Source: Calonectria ilicicola (lineage: Eukaryota > Ascomycota > Sordariomycetes > Hypocreales > Nectriaceae). Taken from it: 64,000 nt of DNA. Position numbers and translations under genes: made by a program. A model generated the notes under the pieces. It ran no database searches and was not told the DNA's origin. It was given only the letters and a program-made list of their open reading frames with translations. Each line of letters begins with the position of its first letter. The stretch's first letter is position 1. Shown in pieces: positions 34,487 through 44,837 of this stretch. The stretch spans positions 4,898,001 to 4,962,000 of the forward strand of contig CP085825.1 of NCBI GenBank assembly GCA_020809705.1, in the 5' to 3' direction.

Positions 34487-37087
34487 TCATGCGGCTCGCT
34501 TGCTGCTTCGATCGAAATAATGAGAATAGTAGACTGAATCCATGTCTGACCCAGCTGTGGCTGCGTCAATACCTTGATCGTGCCAGTCCCACTGCCCACA
34601 CTGGACAGGGATAGTCCCGGACATGTCAAAGTCCATCATGGTGGACATTTGTGGGCACCACGCATTCTGTAAATCCACCAACTCGGCTATGCTGATGTGC
34701 TCGCCGGAGGGCGCCACAAGAGCGTTGGGGTCCAGCACGTCGTTGAACATGATTTCGTCAGGCTGCCAATCGGGTTTACTCAACTCATCATAGGGTGTAA
34801 ATGAATTGGTGGTGGAGGTTCCCGATGAATGGGAGGCCGAAGAAGGCATGGAGCTCAGAGTCGATGCATCCCCAGCGCAACCATAGGGCGATGACGAGTC
34901 GATAGCGATTCTCGGGATGGAGGACAGGTGCCCCGGGTCCGAAGCGGATAGCTGGTGGGGACTTTGCTGGGGCGATTCGGACAAGGATCCCATCTGATTG
35001 TCGTCGGGAGACAGGGACCCGGCGGAGCCAGGGCCTGATGGTGCGCCCATCATTCGCACGCAGGCTTTCAAGCTCTTTCGGACATGGCGGATACTGCTGC
35101 CCTGGTTGAGGAAGTCGTTTTGACTCGTAGCATATAGTCGTCTCGTGAGCATCTGAAGTCTGCTCTCGTAGAGATGAAGCATGGAAGTGTCAGTAGGATG
35201 AAACCCGCGGTGGATGGATTTCAGACCCCGGGCGCATGTGTCAAGCGCCATGCAAAAGACATCAGGGAAGGATCCGCGTAGTGACGGAGTCAGGCCAAAG
35301 AGATCGGCGGGCTGCTCAGACGTGGCTGCAAAGAGCTGTAAAATATCCTCGGACGAGGAGCAAAACCGGTCTACGATTTCAGCCGTGATGACTTCCTCGG
35401 GTTGCATGGGCTGCGTCTCTGGGAAAAGGAACTGGATGGCCATGGCATGGTAAACAGCGAGGACTAGGTTCCGTGATGAAGCCTCAGTGACTTGGCGGTT
35501 AAGGATGTGGATGCTCTCCGTCAACACCCGGTTGATTTCCCTGCACACACTAGAAATGTCCTTGGAAGGTTTCCCTTGCTGGATGCGCTGCAGGGCGAGC
35601 AATGGAGCCTCCTGCCAGAAATTGGTGGTGGGCGACTCGGTCGGGTCAGAGTCGTGGGGGTACAGGGCAAAGATGTAAGCAACCACGCTAGCGATATGTG
35701 CCAAGGGCCACATCTCTCTGATGACACTCTTTTGTTTCTGCAGGGTGCTAAAGTTTTCTGAGACAAGATCTAGCTGGATCATGACGGATGATGCCTCTGT
35801 TACAGGGAGGAATATCGAGGTGAGGGACGTGGGTAATAGGGCTGAGAAGTGTCCGTTGCCCATCTGAATGAATGCCCAGAGACTAAGGGAATAAGTTGTC
35901 CAGTAGAGGTAAGCCACGATTTCCTTTTCCACGTCAAACACATCAATGCCATTGATGCGACTGGATGTCATGGGGGCTGATGTGTTTGAAATCTGATCCT
36001 TAATCTCTGAAGCCATCCTGCCAGCAAGTCCGATGTAGCAGATTGCTCGGCGCAGCTGGAACGAGCAGAGGGCGTTCCAAGCTAGTAGCATAAGCGCTTG
36101 CGCTGTGGAGATGCCGCTGAATATCCTGGTCGAGACGCCCGAAGTGCCGCCGTTGGTGGAGCTCTGTGTAGGGCGCAGAGGCCGGTGATGAAGCTGGGCG
36201 ATTGCCCATCGAAGAAGAACATGGCCGCGGGCAATGGAAACCTCGTCTCCAATGCTAAAGTTGGCATCAGCCAGCATCGTGGCCAGCAGAATCTCGTCGT
36301 GGGTTCCATCGCGGAGTTCTCGCAGGAGCAGCGTCTTGGAGACAAGGAAAGATAGAGGATGTACTGAATACCAAACATCAATAAGCTGCGTTTGTTGTCG
36401 TTGGCCGTACTCTGATAGTGGGTTGCTGCCTAGGGGAGGATTGTCGAACATTGTCTGTGTCTCGTCGCTGGCCAAGCCAGATAGGAAGAATCGAGCTCCA
36501 CCCTCTTCGACATGATGGCACCCCAGAGACCCAAACTGATCTGTGACGAGGCCGACAATATCGTGGGTCAGGAGAGATAGAATACCGGTGTATCTGACAT
36601 TCTTTGGGCTAAACTTGGTGGCCACGCTCTCGGGTCGATCACGGAGACTGTTTTGGAGAGTCCGGTTATATGAAGCAATGCGCTCTTGCCATGGACTGCT
36701 CCTCGGTCCCTCGGCCTCTTGAGAGAAGTTCTCGTAAAACCTATGCTCGAGAGCCATGGCGACGGTCTCACCAGTCTCTCCCGGTGCACCTACTTCCTCC
36801 ATGACGGTGCTGGCGGGAGTGGAGTTGGGAGAGCCAATCGAGGTGGACCGCTGGCGGGTCAGAGACATGGGCGCATCTCCATTGCGATAGACGGACAAGG
36901 TCGATTTGGTGCTGTCCTGGCTTAGATTACGGGTCTTGGGGCGTGTGGGCTCGAAGTCGTAGATGCAGTCGGCGCCCTGTCTGCGGCATGCCTCGCAGAT
37001 GGTTTCGTTGGAGCACTTGATCTTTCTCGCGCGGCAAAAGGCACAAGACCTCCTGAGGGGGTGCTTCGATGCCATGATGTCGATCAA
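34487..37087 (-). CDS. Zn2Cys6 transcription factor (fungal_trans type)
   Basis: DNA-binding regulator with an N-terminal Gal4-type binuclear zinc cluster: Cys 15, 18, 25, 31, 34 and 41, spacing C-x2-C-x6-C-x5-C-x2-C-x6-C, with the basic loop RARKIK between the second and third Cys. A Ser/Thr-rich linker follows, then a long helical region (about residues 190-650) resembling the fungal-specific regulatory domain. The acidic, Ser-rich tail could be an activation region. Single uninterrupted frame, 866 residues. An in-frame second ATG at residue 5 (MASKHP) could be the real start. It lies between the PKS-NRPS and the tailoring genes, which suggests pathway control. It could equally be a core regulator that happens to sit there, because the DNA-binding segment looks like a widely conserved type. 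Confidence 0.9.
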   Translation of the reverse strand: MIDIMASKHPLRRSCAFCRARKIKCSNETICEACRRQGADCIYDFEPTRPKTRNLSQDSTKSTLSVYRNGDAPMSLTRQRSTSIGSPNSTPASTVMEEVGAPGETGETVAMALEHRFYENFSQEAEGPRSSPWQERIASYNRTLQNSLRDRPESVATKFSPKNVRYTGILSLLTHDIVGLVTDQFGSLGCHHVEEGGARFFLSGLASDETQTMFDNPPLGSNPLSEYGQRQQTQLIDVWYSVHPLSFLVSKTLLLRELRDGTHDEILLATMLADANFSIGDEVSIARGHVLLRWAIAQLHHRPLRPTQSSTNGGTSGVSTRIFSGISTAQALMLLAWNALCSFQLRRAICYIGLAGRMASEIKDQISNTSAPMTSSRINGIDVFDVEKEIVAYLYWTTYSLSLWAFIQMGNGHFSALLPTSLTSIFLPVTEASSVMIQLDLVSENFSTLQKQKSVIREMWPLAHIASVVAYIFALYPHDSDPTESPTTNFWQEAPLLALQRIQQGKPSKDISSVCREINRVLTESIHILNRQVTEASSRNLVLAVYHAMAIQFLFPETQPMQPEEVITAEIVDRFCSSSEDILQLFAATSEQPADLFGLTPSLRGSFPDVFCMALDTCARGLKSIHRGFHPTDTSMLHLYESRLQMLTRRLYATSQNDFLNQGSSIRHVRKSLKACVRMMGAPSGPGSAGSLSPDDNQMGSLSESPQQSPHQLSASDPGHLSSIPRIAIDSSSPYGCAGDASTLSSMPSSASHSSGTSTTNSFTPYDELSKPDWQPDEIMFNDVLDPNALVAPSGEHISIAELVDLQNAWCPQMSTMMDFDMSGTIPVQCGQWDWHDQGIDAATAGSDMDSVYYSHYFDRSSKRAA

Positions 37088-38527
37088 GATGCAGTGGCAG
37101 ACGGGGTAGGTAGCAGCATGCGGTCTGGGTAGAGTCTAGTCGATCGTTCTAGGTGGATGTGGTGTGGTGGCCGAGGCAAGGTGAGGAGGGTAGGGTGAGC
37201 AGGAGAGGGGAGAGAGGAGAGATGAGAGAGGTGCAAGTGGAGCTGGAAATTGAAAGCAGATATGGCAATGATATAATAATGAAATGGAGCGGAATGAAAC
37301 ACCACCAGGCAAGGAACAGAACACCTCTGTTGGTCTGGCTGAAAAACACTGGCTTGGTGCTGCGGATGGCTGTAGTAATGTAGCCGTGGGGATGGCTTCA
37401 CCCTTGCACACTGTACGGCCGGCGTGCGCAGGCCCCAAGGTTTTGGGCTGCCCATCTGACTGGGCTGTAATCTTGGAAACCAAAAAAACGCCCCTCTCAG
37501 AGGCACAAAGCCCGCTCCTTCGTGGAACAGCACAGGCATACACTGTCTCGTCCTGCATAACTGACTTAGGGCTGAGGCATGGCGGGTGGCGGTGTTGGGG
37601 GAGTGTAGTACCGGTACTCCGTGAAAACATGGGGAGGGGACTTTGGAAGTCACTCTCCGTGCACTGCAACCCACAGGCGCGCGTCTGCCAGGGGGCGACA
37701 GGGAAGGCCACGGTAAAGGAGGGTAGCAATCTGCGTGCCGCGAGGCTGTGCCGTATTTTCATTTTCGGAGACGACGTAGATATTTCGAGGACGGCGCAGG
37801 GGTGTTTTTTGCGCTTGTCGATCGTGGCCCGTACGGAGATCGAATTCACGGAGGATGGGATTCTCTGCTAGTGCCAACAAACCCCATACATGGCCCAGAC
37901 ATGACCCATACATGGATGCGAAAAATGACCCGAAACACATTGGCCGCTGCTATTATTGACAATTTCCTAGGAACCTTGTTGTCTAGATGATATCATGAGT
38001 GATTTTACCATGACCATGCTTTCTTTGCATGCCACGGCCACCGCCCAAGGACTTGACGCTCCGAACCCGGACGGGTCAACTAAAAGTTCTCATAATAGCA
38101 CACCGAGAAAAATATGAAAAAATAAAAAAATAACACGACCGACGTGTGCGCCTCACCGTATTGTAAGCCAAGAAGAAAAAAGTCAAATGTTGATATTCAA
38201 GAATAGTCAATACGCAAGAGTAACGTATGATTTTTTTTTTGCTCAACGACTTAGAACTATTGCCATTGCCAATTGTGGTTAACTACCATCAAACATGTCA
38301 CAACTGGTCTGGCTTGCATCTCACTGAACTACTCCAAAATTTAGAAGCCACTAGTTACTATTTCGGGCTACCACATATTTACTAGCTCTGAGTCGATTGC
38401 TTGTACTAAATCAGTTAATTAGGAAAGGAACATGGGTCTAAACTCTAAGCATCTAGCGAAAGATGGAGAATACGGTGCTGAACAAGCAGACTAACAAAAA
38501 AAGAACACAGCCAAAAGACTATCAACA
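37088..38527. other. Gene-free interval upstream of the regulator
   Basis: About 1.4 kb. The 270 bases adjacent to the regulator's ATG are GA-rich on the plus strand, a CT-rich leader for the minus-strand gene. From about 38,050 onward it is AT-rich and probably includes the FMO 3' end. A 195-codon plus-strand frame at 37,284-37,871 looks like a chance frame. Confidence 0.5.
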
Positions 38528-40067
38528 TCACTGCTCCGACTTCTTGACTCCCTTGAGTTTCATAACGGCACCCTTCTCAATGCACGGCTGGTAGCCGTAT
38601 AGCCATCCCAGGTAGCTAATCCAGAACCACGTGGGCACAAGAGTGTAGAAAAACCAACGCAGAAAAGGACCGAGTCCATAGGGCACGCGGGCCGTATGGA
38701 GCAGCGCAAAGTTGTCGCTGAACCGCGAAAGGCGTTGCACACGCCCTGCTCGGGTCGCGGCATAAGCGCTCAGAATGCGCTCAGGGTTCTTGGGGTTTTG
38801 CGGGTTCCCGGCCAGCAGGTTTCCAAGAACGGCTGCATCCTCAATGGCTTGGCATCCGCCCCTAAAGCAGAAAGAGAAAATTGGTGAGTTTCCAATCAAA
38901 ACGCAGAGGCTGTGTTTACTTACTGTCCGAAAAAGCTGGTCATGCTATGCGCAGCTGGTAATTCGATCTAGTCAGCATGTTTCAGTGAGCCTGATGAGAC
39001 AAACTCGCTTACCGTCACCAAGAAGGGCAACTCGGCCCTGGACCATGGAGGGAAATTCGACTTCCTGCCAGACATTGCTGGCAATGACACGCTCCGACTT
39101 GTCAATGACTATTTGCCACGCGATTAGCCCTGTATCCCTGCAGAGATGCCGTAGTCAGCAGCGAGTGATACTTACTGTCGCCAAATTGACCAGTTTTAGC
39201 AAAGGGGTGGTAGGCCCTCCCGTAGACCTTTTTGATGTCTCCGGCAGTTATTGACCCCCACACGGATCTGTTCTTGTCGACATCACCTTCAGCTTTCTAG
39301 AACGAGCAGTCAGCAAACGGAAACGCCAAGATCCGACGGGCTCGTCAGGAGGGGGCCATGCTGACCTTGACGCCAATGTACCACTGACGGTTCTCAGGGC
39401 AAGGCCATGTAGTAAGGATGGCTTGGTCGTACAGCATCCAGTTGGCCACACCCAGTTCTTCTTCTCCGCAGTTTTCGAGCGGAGCTGTAATTCCCGAGAA
39501 GTGCACGCGGCCGGTGAATTGGATGGTGTTCGCATCCTTCATGCCCGCCTGGCGGGCAAGCGCACGGCGGACGGCGGACCGGATGCCGTCAGCACCCACT
39601 ACCACGTTACCCCGGAACTTTCTGCCGTCCTCGAGCACCACCGTCACTGGCTTATCAGGGGTGTCGATAACGTCCACCACCTTGCAGCCCAAAACTACCG
39701 TTTCAGTAGCTCCGGCAGCCTCATAGAGGAGCCCGTGGAAGTGGTGGCGCTCCACTGACATGATGGGGTATTTGTATTTGCCCTCGACAGTGGATACATC
39801 TAACGCGTTCCATTGCTGGTTGTTGCGCCAAATCTGGATTTTCTTCAGCTTTTGGCCAGCTTCCAGCACCTGGTCGTAGATGCCAAGTTGGTCGAGGAGC
39901 TTCAGGGCGTTGGGTGCAAGCGAGATGCCCGCTCCCACGGGTTGAAGCTCCTCTGTGCGCTCAAGAACTTTGCACGAGATGCCCAGCTGAGTGCAAATTG
40001 CAGCGAGGGTAAGGCCACCAATACCAGCACCGACGATGATGATCTCAGCGTCAAGCATGGCGTCCAT
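38528..40067 (-). CDS. FAD-dependent monooxygenase (group A, salicylate hydroxylase-like)
   Basis: Single-component flavin hydroxylase or epoxidase, probably a tailoring enzyme. Minus-strand exons 40067-39366, 39296-39176, 39108-39013, 38954-38924 and 38861-38528; introns 58-70 nt; 427 residues. Splicing restores all three family signatures. The Rossmann motif is VGAGIGGLTLA (residues 12-22). The DG motif is GADGIRSAVRRAL. The GD motif [24 protein letters not shown] is split across exons 3, 4 and 5. The second acceptor of intron 2 is required because the first gives a stop. The C-terminus has a Trp/Phe-rich hydrophobic segment (RWFFYTLVPTWFWISYLGW) that could anchor it to a membrane, as in PaxM-like epoxidases. 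Substrate unknown. Confidence 0.9.
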
Positions 40068-41186
40068 TGTGATTATGTGGGGGGAGGGGGAAATATTTGG
40101 GAACGAAAATGGAAGCTGAAATGGATGCGTGTGGGTGGTAGTATAAAATGACAGAACTCGACACAGGACTGTAAAGGAAAACCGTGCGTAGATGCTGCTC
40201 TGATGGATTCTATTCTGGCTACAGGTCTAATGGGTTTAAGTATAGTCGTCCAACCTTTTGGCCAGTTTGCCTGATGCCATTTCCTCTGGCTCAGCGCCGT
40301 GAAATCCGATGCGCGGCGGAGGTCATTACACAAGTGATGACCGGAGTCGTGTGCCAACGGAGCCGAGCTCCTCGCGGAGATGGAATGTTGGGAGAAGGCA
40401 TCCAAAGCTACTCCTTTGCCCGGGTTCTTAATAAAGCAACTGCTGCAGGAGGATCAGCGACTACGTAGCTCAGCCCCCGACCCGCCCCCCAACCCGCCGC
40501 CCTCGCTTTGGCGCTTATGCTGTGGCGGTAAGGCACACACCACGACCCTTGCATGGTGGAGCAATCGGGACTTTTGGGCCGGCTGATGCTCGTTATTCCC
40601 GGGTTACAAGCGATGCGATTCTGGTTGCACACAGACTTGAGCTATTACAACGTCGATGCCGGTGATCTGGATTGCGATCCATTATGGCTTGGTACAGTAG
40701 CATGCGCAACGGGCATGTGAAGCATGCGTGCGCCTAGAGGAGAAACCGCTGCGCTAAACTCGTCTGCACTTTGACTTTGTTGGGCGTGCGCGCCAGTGGT
40801 CATCTACACCTGCGCCTCACGGCATTCTCCAGAACCAGAGCCGTCTTCGCAATTTCGGAAACGATGTAGTTTTTCTCGCTTTCCATCTGATTAATCCAGA
40901 AATCTGGTGCGTCAACCACACGGTTTCGGCATTTGAAGTTGGTGGGTTCAATTATTACCATATGCGGTGTCACGCATGCCCGCTGATTGGACAATCTCAA
41001 CGGTATGAACCTGGATCTTGCCGTGTCACGCGAAGAACCAACAAAAGTCCAACAACTTATATAGATTAGGTCAGATAACTGAGGTGCTAGCTTCTATATA
41101 TTATTATTATTCCCTAAGATCTTGACCCGTCCGCGTCCCCGAATGAAAAAAGAAAGAAAAAAAAGTGATGTCGCTGACGATGCCAT
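40068..41186. other. FMO promoter and A1-like gene 3' flank
   Basis: About 1.1 kb between two minus-strand genes. The 260 bases next to the FMO start contain a 22-base inverted repeat (listed separately). No further gene was recognised. Confidence 0.5.
40321..40342. promoter_or_regulatory. Inverted repeat upstream of the FMO gene
   Basis: Arms GGTCATTAC and GTGATGACC (8 of 9 positions complementary) around an ACAA spacer, flanked on both sides by CGGAG. Centre about 265 bases upstream of the FMO ATG. The symmetry suits a dimeric regulator, but no factor is assigned. Confidence 0.3.
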
Positions 41187-42561
41187 TTACCACGCGATGT
41201 CACTGATGCCAACACGCAACGTCTTGAAATCAAAGATTATGTACTTGTCCTTTGCAAAGGTTTCACCAAAGTTCCCAATGCTGCAAATAATTATAATTAG
41301 TTAATTAAATTCCAAATTGAATGATGAGAAAGGAACTTACAATTCATCACCCTCGGCCATAGTGCGGACATTCAACACACATGTCCCATTGACATTTTCG
41401 ACGTAGTGCTCTGGCGTCACAACCCACTCCTTCTGGTGGCCACTAAAGGTGTACGTCACAGAAGGAAAGGTGGAAATGCTAGCGCAGTCGACAGAGTAAA
41501 AATCCTGCTTACCGTTGTTGATGGGGTCCTTAAGCTCGATGGGGACGCCGTGGGTCTGTTCAACCAGGTAGTTGTAGGCGTTGGCGGTGAGGGGGGTGCC
41601 TCGGCCGTAACTAGCGTGGTCAAAGATGGCTGCCTTGCCTGACTGGTTAGAGGTTGGGACAATTGTCTGCATCTGGTCTCCAATCTTTAGGCTTTCAAGC
41701 TCAATGCCCCAGTAGTTGTAGATCGGGGGATCATAGACAAAGTCAAGGGTGTTGACATCGAGGTAGGTCTGGTGCTTGTACCACCAAATCTTACTGTCCT
41801 TGATGAGACCGGTGCGGATGCCTCCGAGCGACTGGATTCCATCGTTGCCATTGCAAATAGGCTTCTTGGAATCCTCATAGCAGTAAACGAATCCGGTCAG
41901 CGGACTCTTCCAGAGATTTTGGCTCCATTGTTGGTAGAAGGGAGACTGGTAATCCTCTTAAAATAATATTAGCGCCTCAAGTTTCCTTCATGTGGGGTAA
42001 GGGTGAGCGGGAGAGCTTACGACCATCGCCCTGGTACACTGGCGAAAGACCAAAGACCCCACCAAACGGGAATGCATAACCATAAGTGGAAGCGTTAAAG
42101 TCTAGGTCAGAGACTTGTACAACAATTTCGCTGCTGACAGGTCCGATCTGAATTGTGTCGGCGCCATACTCAGCGTGCAGCGGGTCCTCCATGAAGAAGT
42201 GGTTTGGGTCCCAAATTCGGTCTGGGTACTTTGACGTCAAGTTTTGGAACGTGGACGAGCTCCGCGGGTCAAATAAATCCTGACCAGGATAAAGACAAGC
42301 TGATGCGTCAAACGCCCCGAAGCACTTGGGCGAGACGATGAACTGGCTGATCCACGTCCAGTCGACGAAGACTGGAAGCTTGACCCTGGGAGTTCCAAAC
42401 TCGATCTCAGAGAGGAAACCCCCCGAGCCCCAAGTGAGAGGCATATCGTATCTACCTGCCTTGGTGCTCGCGGATGTGTTGGAGTAGCGTGGCACAAGGC
42501 CAGGCGCTGCCTGCGCGGCTCCAAGGGCCAAGGCAAATGAAAACAACGAGCTCGACAACAT
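41187..42561 (-). CDS. Secreted pepsin-fold (A1-like) protein with altered active-site motifs
   Basis: Minus-strand exons 42561-42021, 41956-41341 and 41280-41187, introns 64 and 60 nt, 416 residues. The start is the ATG preceding a clear signal peptide (MLSSSLFSFALALGAAQAAP); the upstream TTG extension is not used. The fold matches family A1: FLSEIEFGTP before the first catalytic loop, GGVFGLSPVYQGDG at mid-length, and a C-terminal FIGNFGETFAKDKYIIFDF with RVG, the usual last strands of pepsins. Both Asp residues persist but the D-T/S-G motifs do not. The first reads VDWT (D67) and the second FDHAS (D293). Proteolysis is therefore doubtful. An A1-type peptidase gene also occurs in the Fusarium fusarin C cluster (fus4), so such genes can travel with PKS-NRPS pathways. 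Role here unknown. Confidence 0.82.
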
Positions 42562-43751
42562 CGCGTTTCTCGTAATAAAAAACCGAGTTTCAAGTTTGCG
42601 CAAGTAATCTGCAGTGCCTTCCTGACAAGCCAATCACTGTGATATGTGTGTGTCTTGGCAAGTTTTGTTGGCTCTTATGTTTGCAACGATGGATTGGTGA
42701 GTATGACGTGTGAGGGGAGTTGTGGTCAATTTCTACCAGTTACAAAGATAGATAAAGTACTGTTTGTTCCTGCATCATGCCTTGAATGCGACTCGAGTCA
42801 TCTTTTTATCCTCTCCGTCTCCGGATCCTATCCTTCCGTCCTATTGTTGACAGCTCCGAAGCCACCGCCGTCTCCGCAGCCACTCGGAGACCACGATAGG
42901 CGTCGGTGAGATGATGGCCAAGACACGCACAGCCCCAGTTATTTCTGTCACACTACTCAAATGAGTTCCCAGGCATCTGGCACCAATTGCTATTTTCTCG
43001 GGTTTCGTAAACTACCACGCCTCGTCTCTGAGGGCTGTATGGTTCGTTATGGTGGCGCTATTCCCAAAACACCTAAGATGGTAGAGCACGGTGCACTCGT
43101 ACCCGTGACGCCCAAGGCAACTTTGTCTCCGCCTCTGTGATTTTGCCATCCCGTAGTATATGGGGATGCTCCGTAGAATAGCATATCGCTCCCGATGAAG
43201 AAAATCGCCTCTCAGTACGGCGCACCTTGGCGCAGAGCAAGATAATGGCTACGGAGCCCGAGATTGAGATGGCGGAGTGAGCTGGCTTCAGTGTTCTGGG
43301 TGAAGCATATGACTGTAGCAATTCCAACGACTTAATACAATGGCATAATCGTTCCATTTTTTTTCATCTTTGTCAAGAATATCTTCGTTACATTCGAACG
43401 ACAGAGTCCCATTCTGGTATTGGGGTCTAATTTCTTTCTCTGCCACCCATCCGATCGGTATTGTCTCACACCATTTCCTGCCCAGACTATTCGTTCTCCG
43501 AGCTTGTTTATTTTTCTCACCCCGCTGTTATTTACCTATCGAATCAGTCTGCAGCATATGCGCCGAGCTTATACCAACACATCGGGATTCGATTGCATAC
43601 ACACCCTACGTAAAGTCGCTCCGACCCCAGCAAAAACCAGGCCATTGCCACAAATGGTAGACAGGAAGAAATATTGATTTTATGCCACTAGAATAAACCT
43701 ATTTTATTTTATTCCTCGGTGGGTTAAGGACTCGTCCGGCTCGCTTCATCC
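42562..43751. promoter_or_regulatory. Divergent promoter, A1-like gene / thioesterase
   Basis: A 1.2-kb interval between two outward-pointing genes. It contains a CGG-N11-CCG site at 42822-42838 (spacer ATCCTATCCTT), the Gal4-type symmetry and spacing, about 260 bases from the A1-like start. Similar spacing recurs in the P450/MFS divergent promoter. The motif is visible; use by the cluster regulator is inference. Confidence 0.4.
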
Positions 43752-44837
43752 ATGGAGGTCATCACCCTCATCCAAGGCAATGAAGAGTCCAGTCTCACGC
43801 CTTTTTTCATGGTTCACGCAATTTCAGGAATTGCGCTCCCCTTTCTTCGTTTGGACTCACTAGGAGATAATGACCGACCCGTCTACGGGATCACGAATCA
43901 TATCCATTGCCCTGATTCCGGGGATTTCGAATACCCTTCCAGTCTCGCCGGGCTTGCTAAACTATACCTCAGAGAAATCCAACAGGTCCAGCCTTATGGA
44001 CCATACCTGCTAGGAGGATGGTCCATGGGCGGCATGATAGCTATGTTCATGGCACAGATTTTAGAGTCCCGAGGCGAAGAAGTCCTCAAGGTCATCATGA
44101 TTGATTCGGCCAATCCTGAATCTTTCCCCTGTTTTGGTAACGCTGAAGAGCACAAGGCCTATGCAAAGGCTACATACACGAAAATCAGCCAACAGTTCAA
44201 TGTTAATGTTGATGCCATTCTCGGTTCCGAAACAGAGCCACCGATAAACACAAACAGAAGGGAGAGCACAGACTCTAACTACAGCGCGTGGGATACACCA
44301 GAGTCTGAGGGTACTCGCTCCAGAGCCTCGAGCGTGTTCGACTTCTACACCCCAGGCACGAGACCCGGCACACCAATATCTTTGCCTTGCAGCAGCGAAG
44401 AGACATCTGCTTGCTGTTCTGGCGATGAAGGCGACTTGGATATGGACAGCATTTGGGATGACGAAGAAGAAAACTGCGAAGGGACCGATCTAGACGACCT
44501 CTTGTTCAATATCAACCTTCACGTGTACCAAGGCATGAACCTCATCGCAAGCGTTGCACCTGGCGAGCTCTTCCAGCCCGGCACCAGGTCCGACTTTGAT
44601 GTGGTGCTCGTCAAATGCCGACCGGAGCCTTTTAACGCCAACCACGGCACCTACGATCCGCAAGGCGCACATTACGTCTGGTCCATCATGAGAGACAGGA
44701 GCATGCGGTGGGATACATCGCGATTCCGGAGCTTCAAATCTGTCCCATTCAGTGGGGATCACGATGGCGCATTTCAGCCTCAGTATGTGGAGGAACTAAG
44801 CATGATCCTTCGTGCTGCGTTGGAAAAAGTTGAATGA
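43752..44837 (+). CDS. Stand-alone type II-like thioesterase with an acidic insert
   Basis: Alpha/beta-hydrolase of the NRPS/PKS thioesterase type, expected to hydrolyse acyl-thioesters from carrier domains (editing or product release). Single exon, 361 residues. N-terminal strand FFMVHAISG leads to the nucleophile elbow LLGGWSMGG with Ser91; the usual motif is GHSFGG or GYSFGG. MIDSANPE follows, with a likely acid residue. Near the end SGDHDGAFQP supplies the probable catalytic His337. Between about residues 175 and 255 a Ser/Thr/Glu/Asp-rich low-complexity stretch (ESTDSNYSAWDTPESEG, then DLDMDSIWDDEEEN) interrupts the lid region. It contains no stop and keeps frame, so it is read as coding. 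It is divergently transcribed from the A1-like gene. Confidence 0.85.
   Translation: MEVITLIQGNEESSLTPFFMVHAISGIALPFLRLDSLGDNDRPVYGITNHIHCPDSGDFEYPSSLAGLAKLYLREIQQVQPYGPYLLGGWSMGGMIAMFMAQILESRGEEVLKVIMIDSANPESFPCFGNAEEHKAYAKATYTKISQQFNVNVDAILGSETEPPINTNRRESTDSNYSAWDTPESEGTRSRASSVFDFYTPGTRPGTPISLPCSSEETSACCSGDEGDLDMDSIWDDEEENCEGTDLDDLLFNINLHVYQGMNLIASVAPGELFQPGTRSDFDVVLVKCRPEPFNANHGTYDPQGAHYVWSIMRDRSMRWDTSRFRSFKSVPFSGDHDGAFQPQYVEELSMILRAALEKVE

Noticed and set aside
37284..37871. 195-codon plus-strand frame upstream of the regulator
   Set aside because: Lies in the regulator's likely promoter and leader; no recognisable domain and no intron-exon support.
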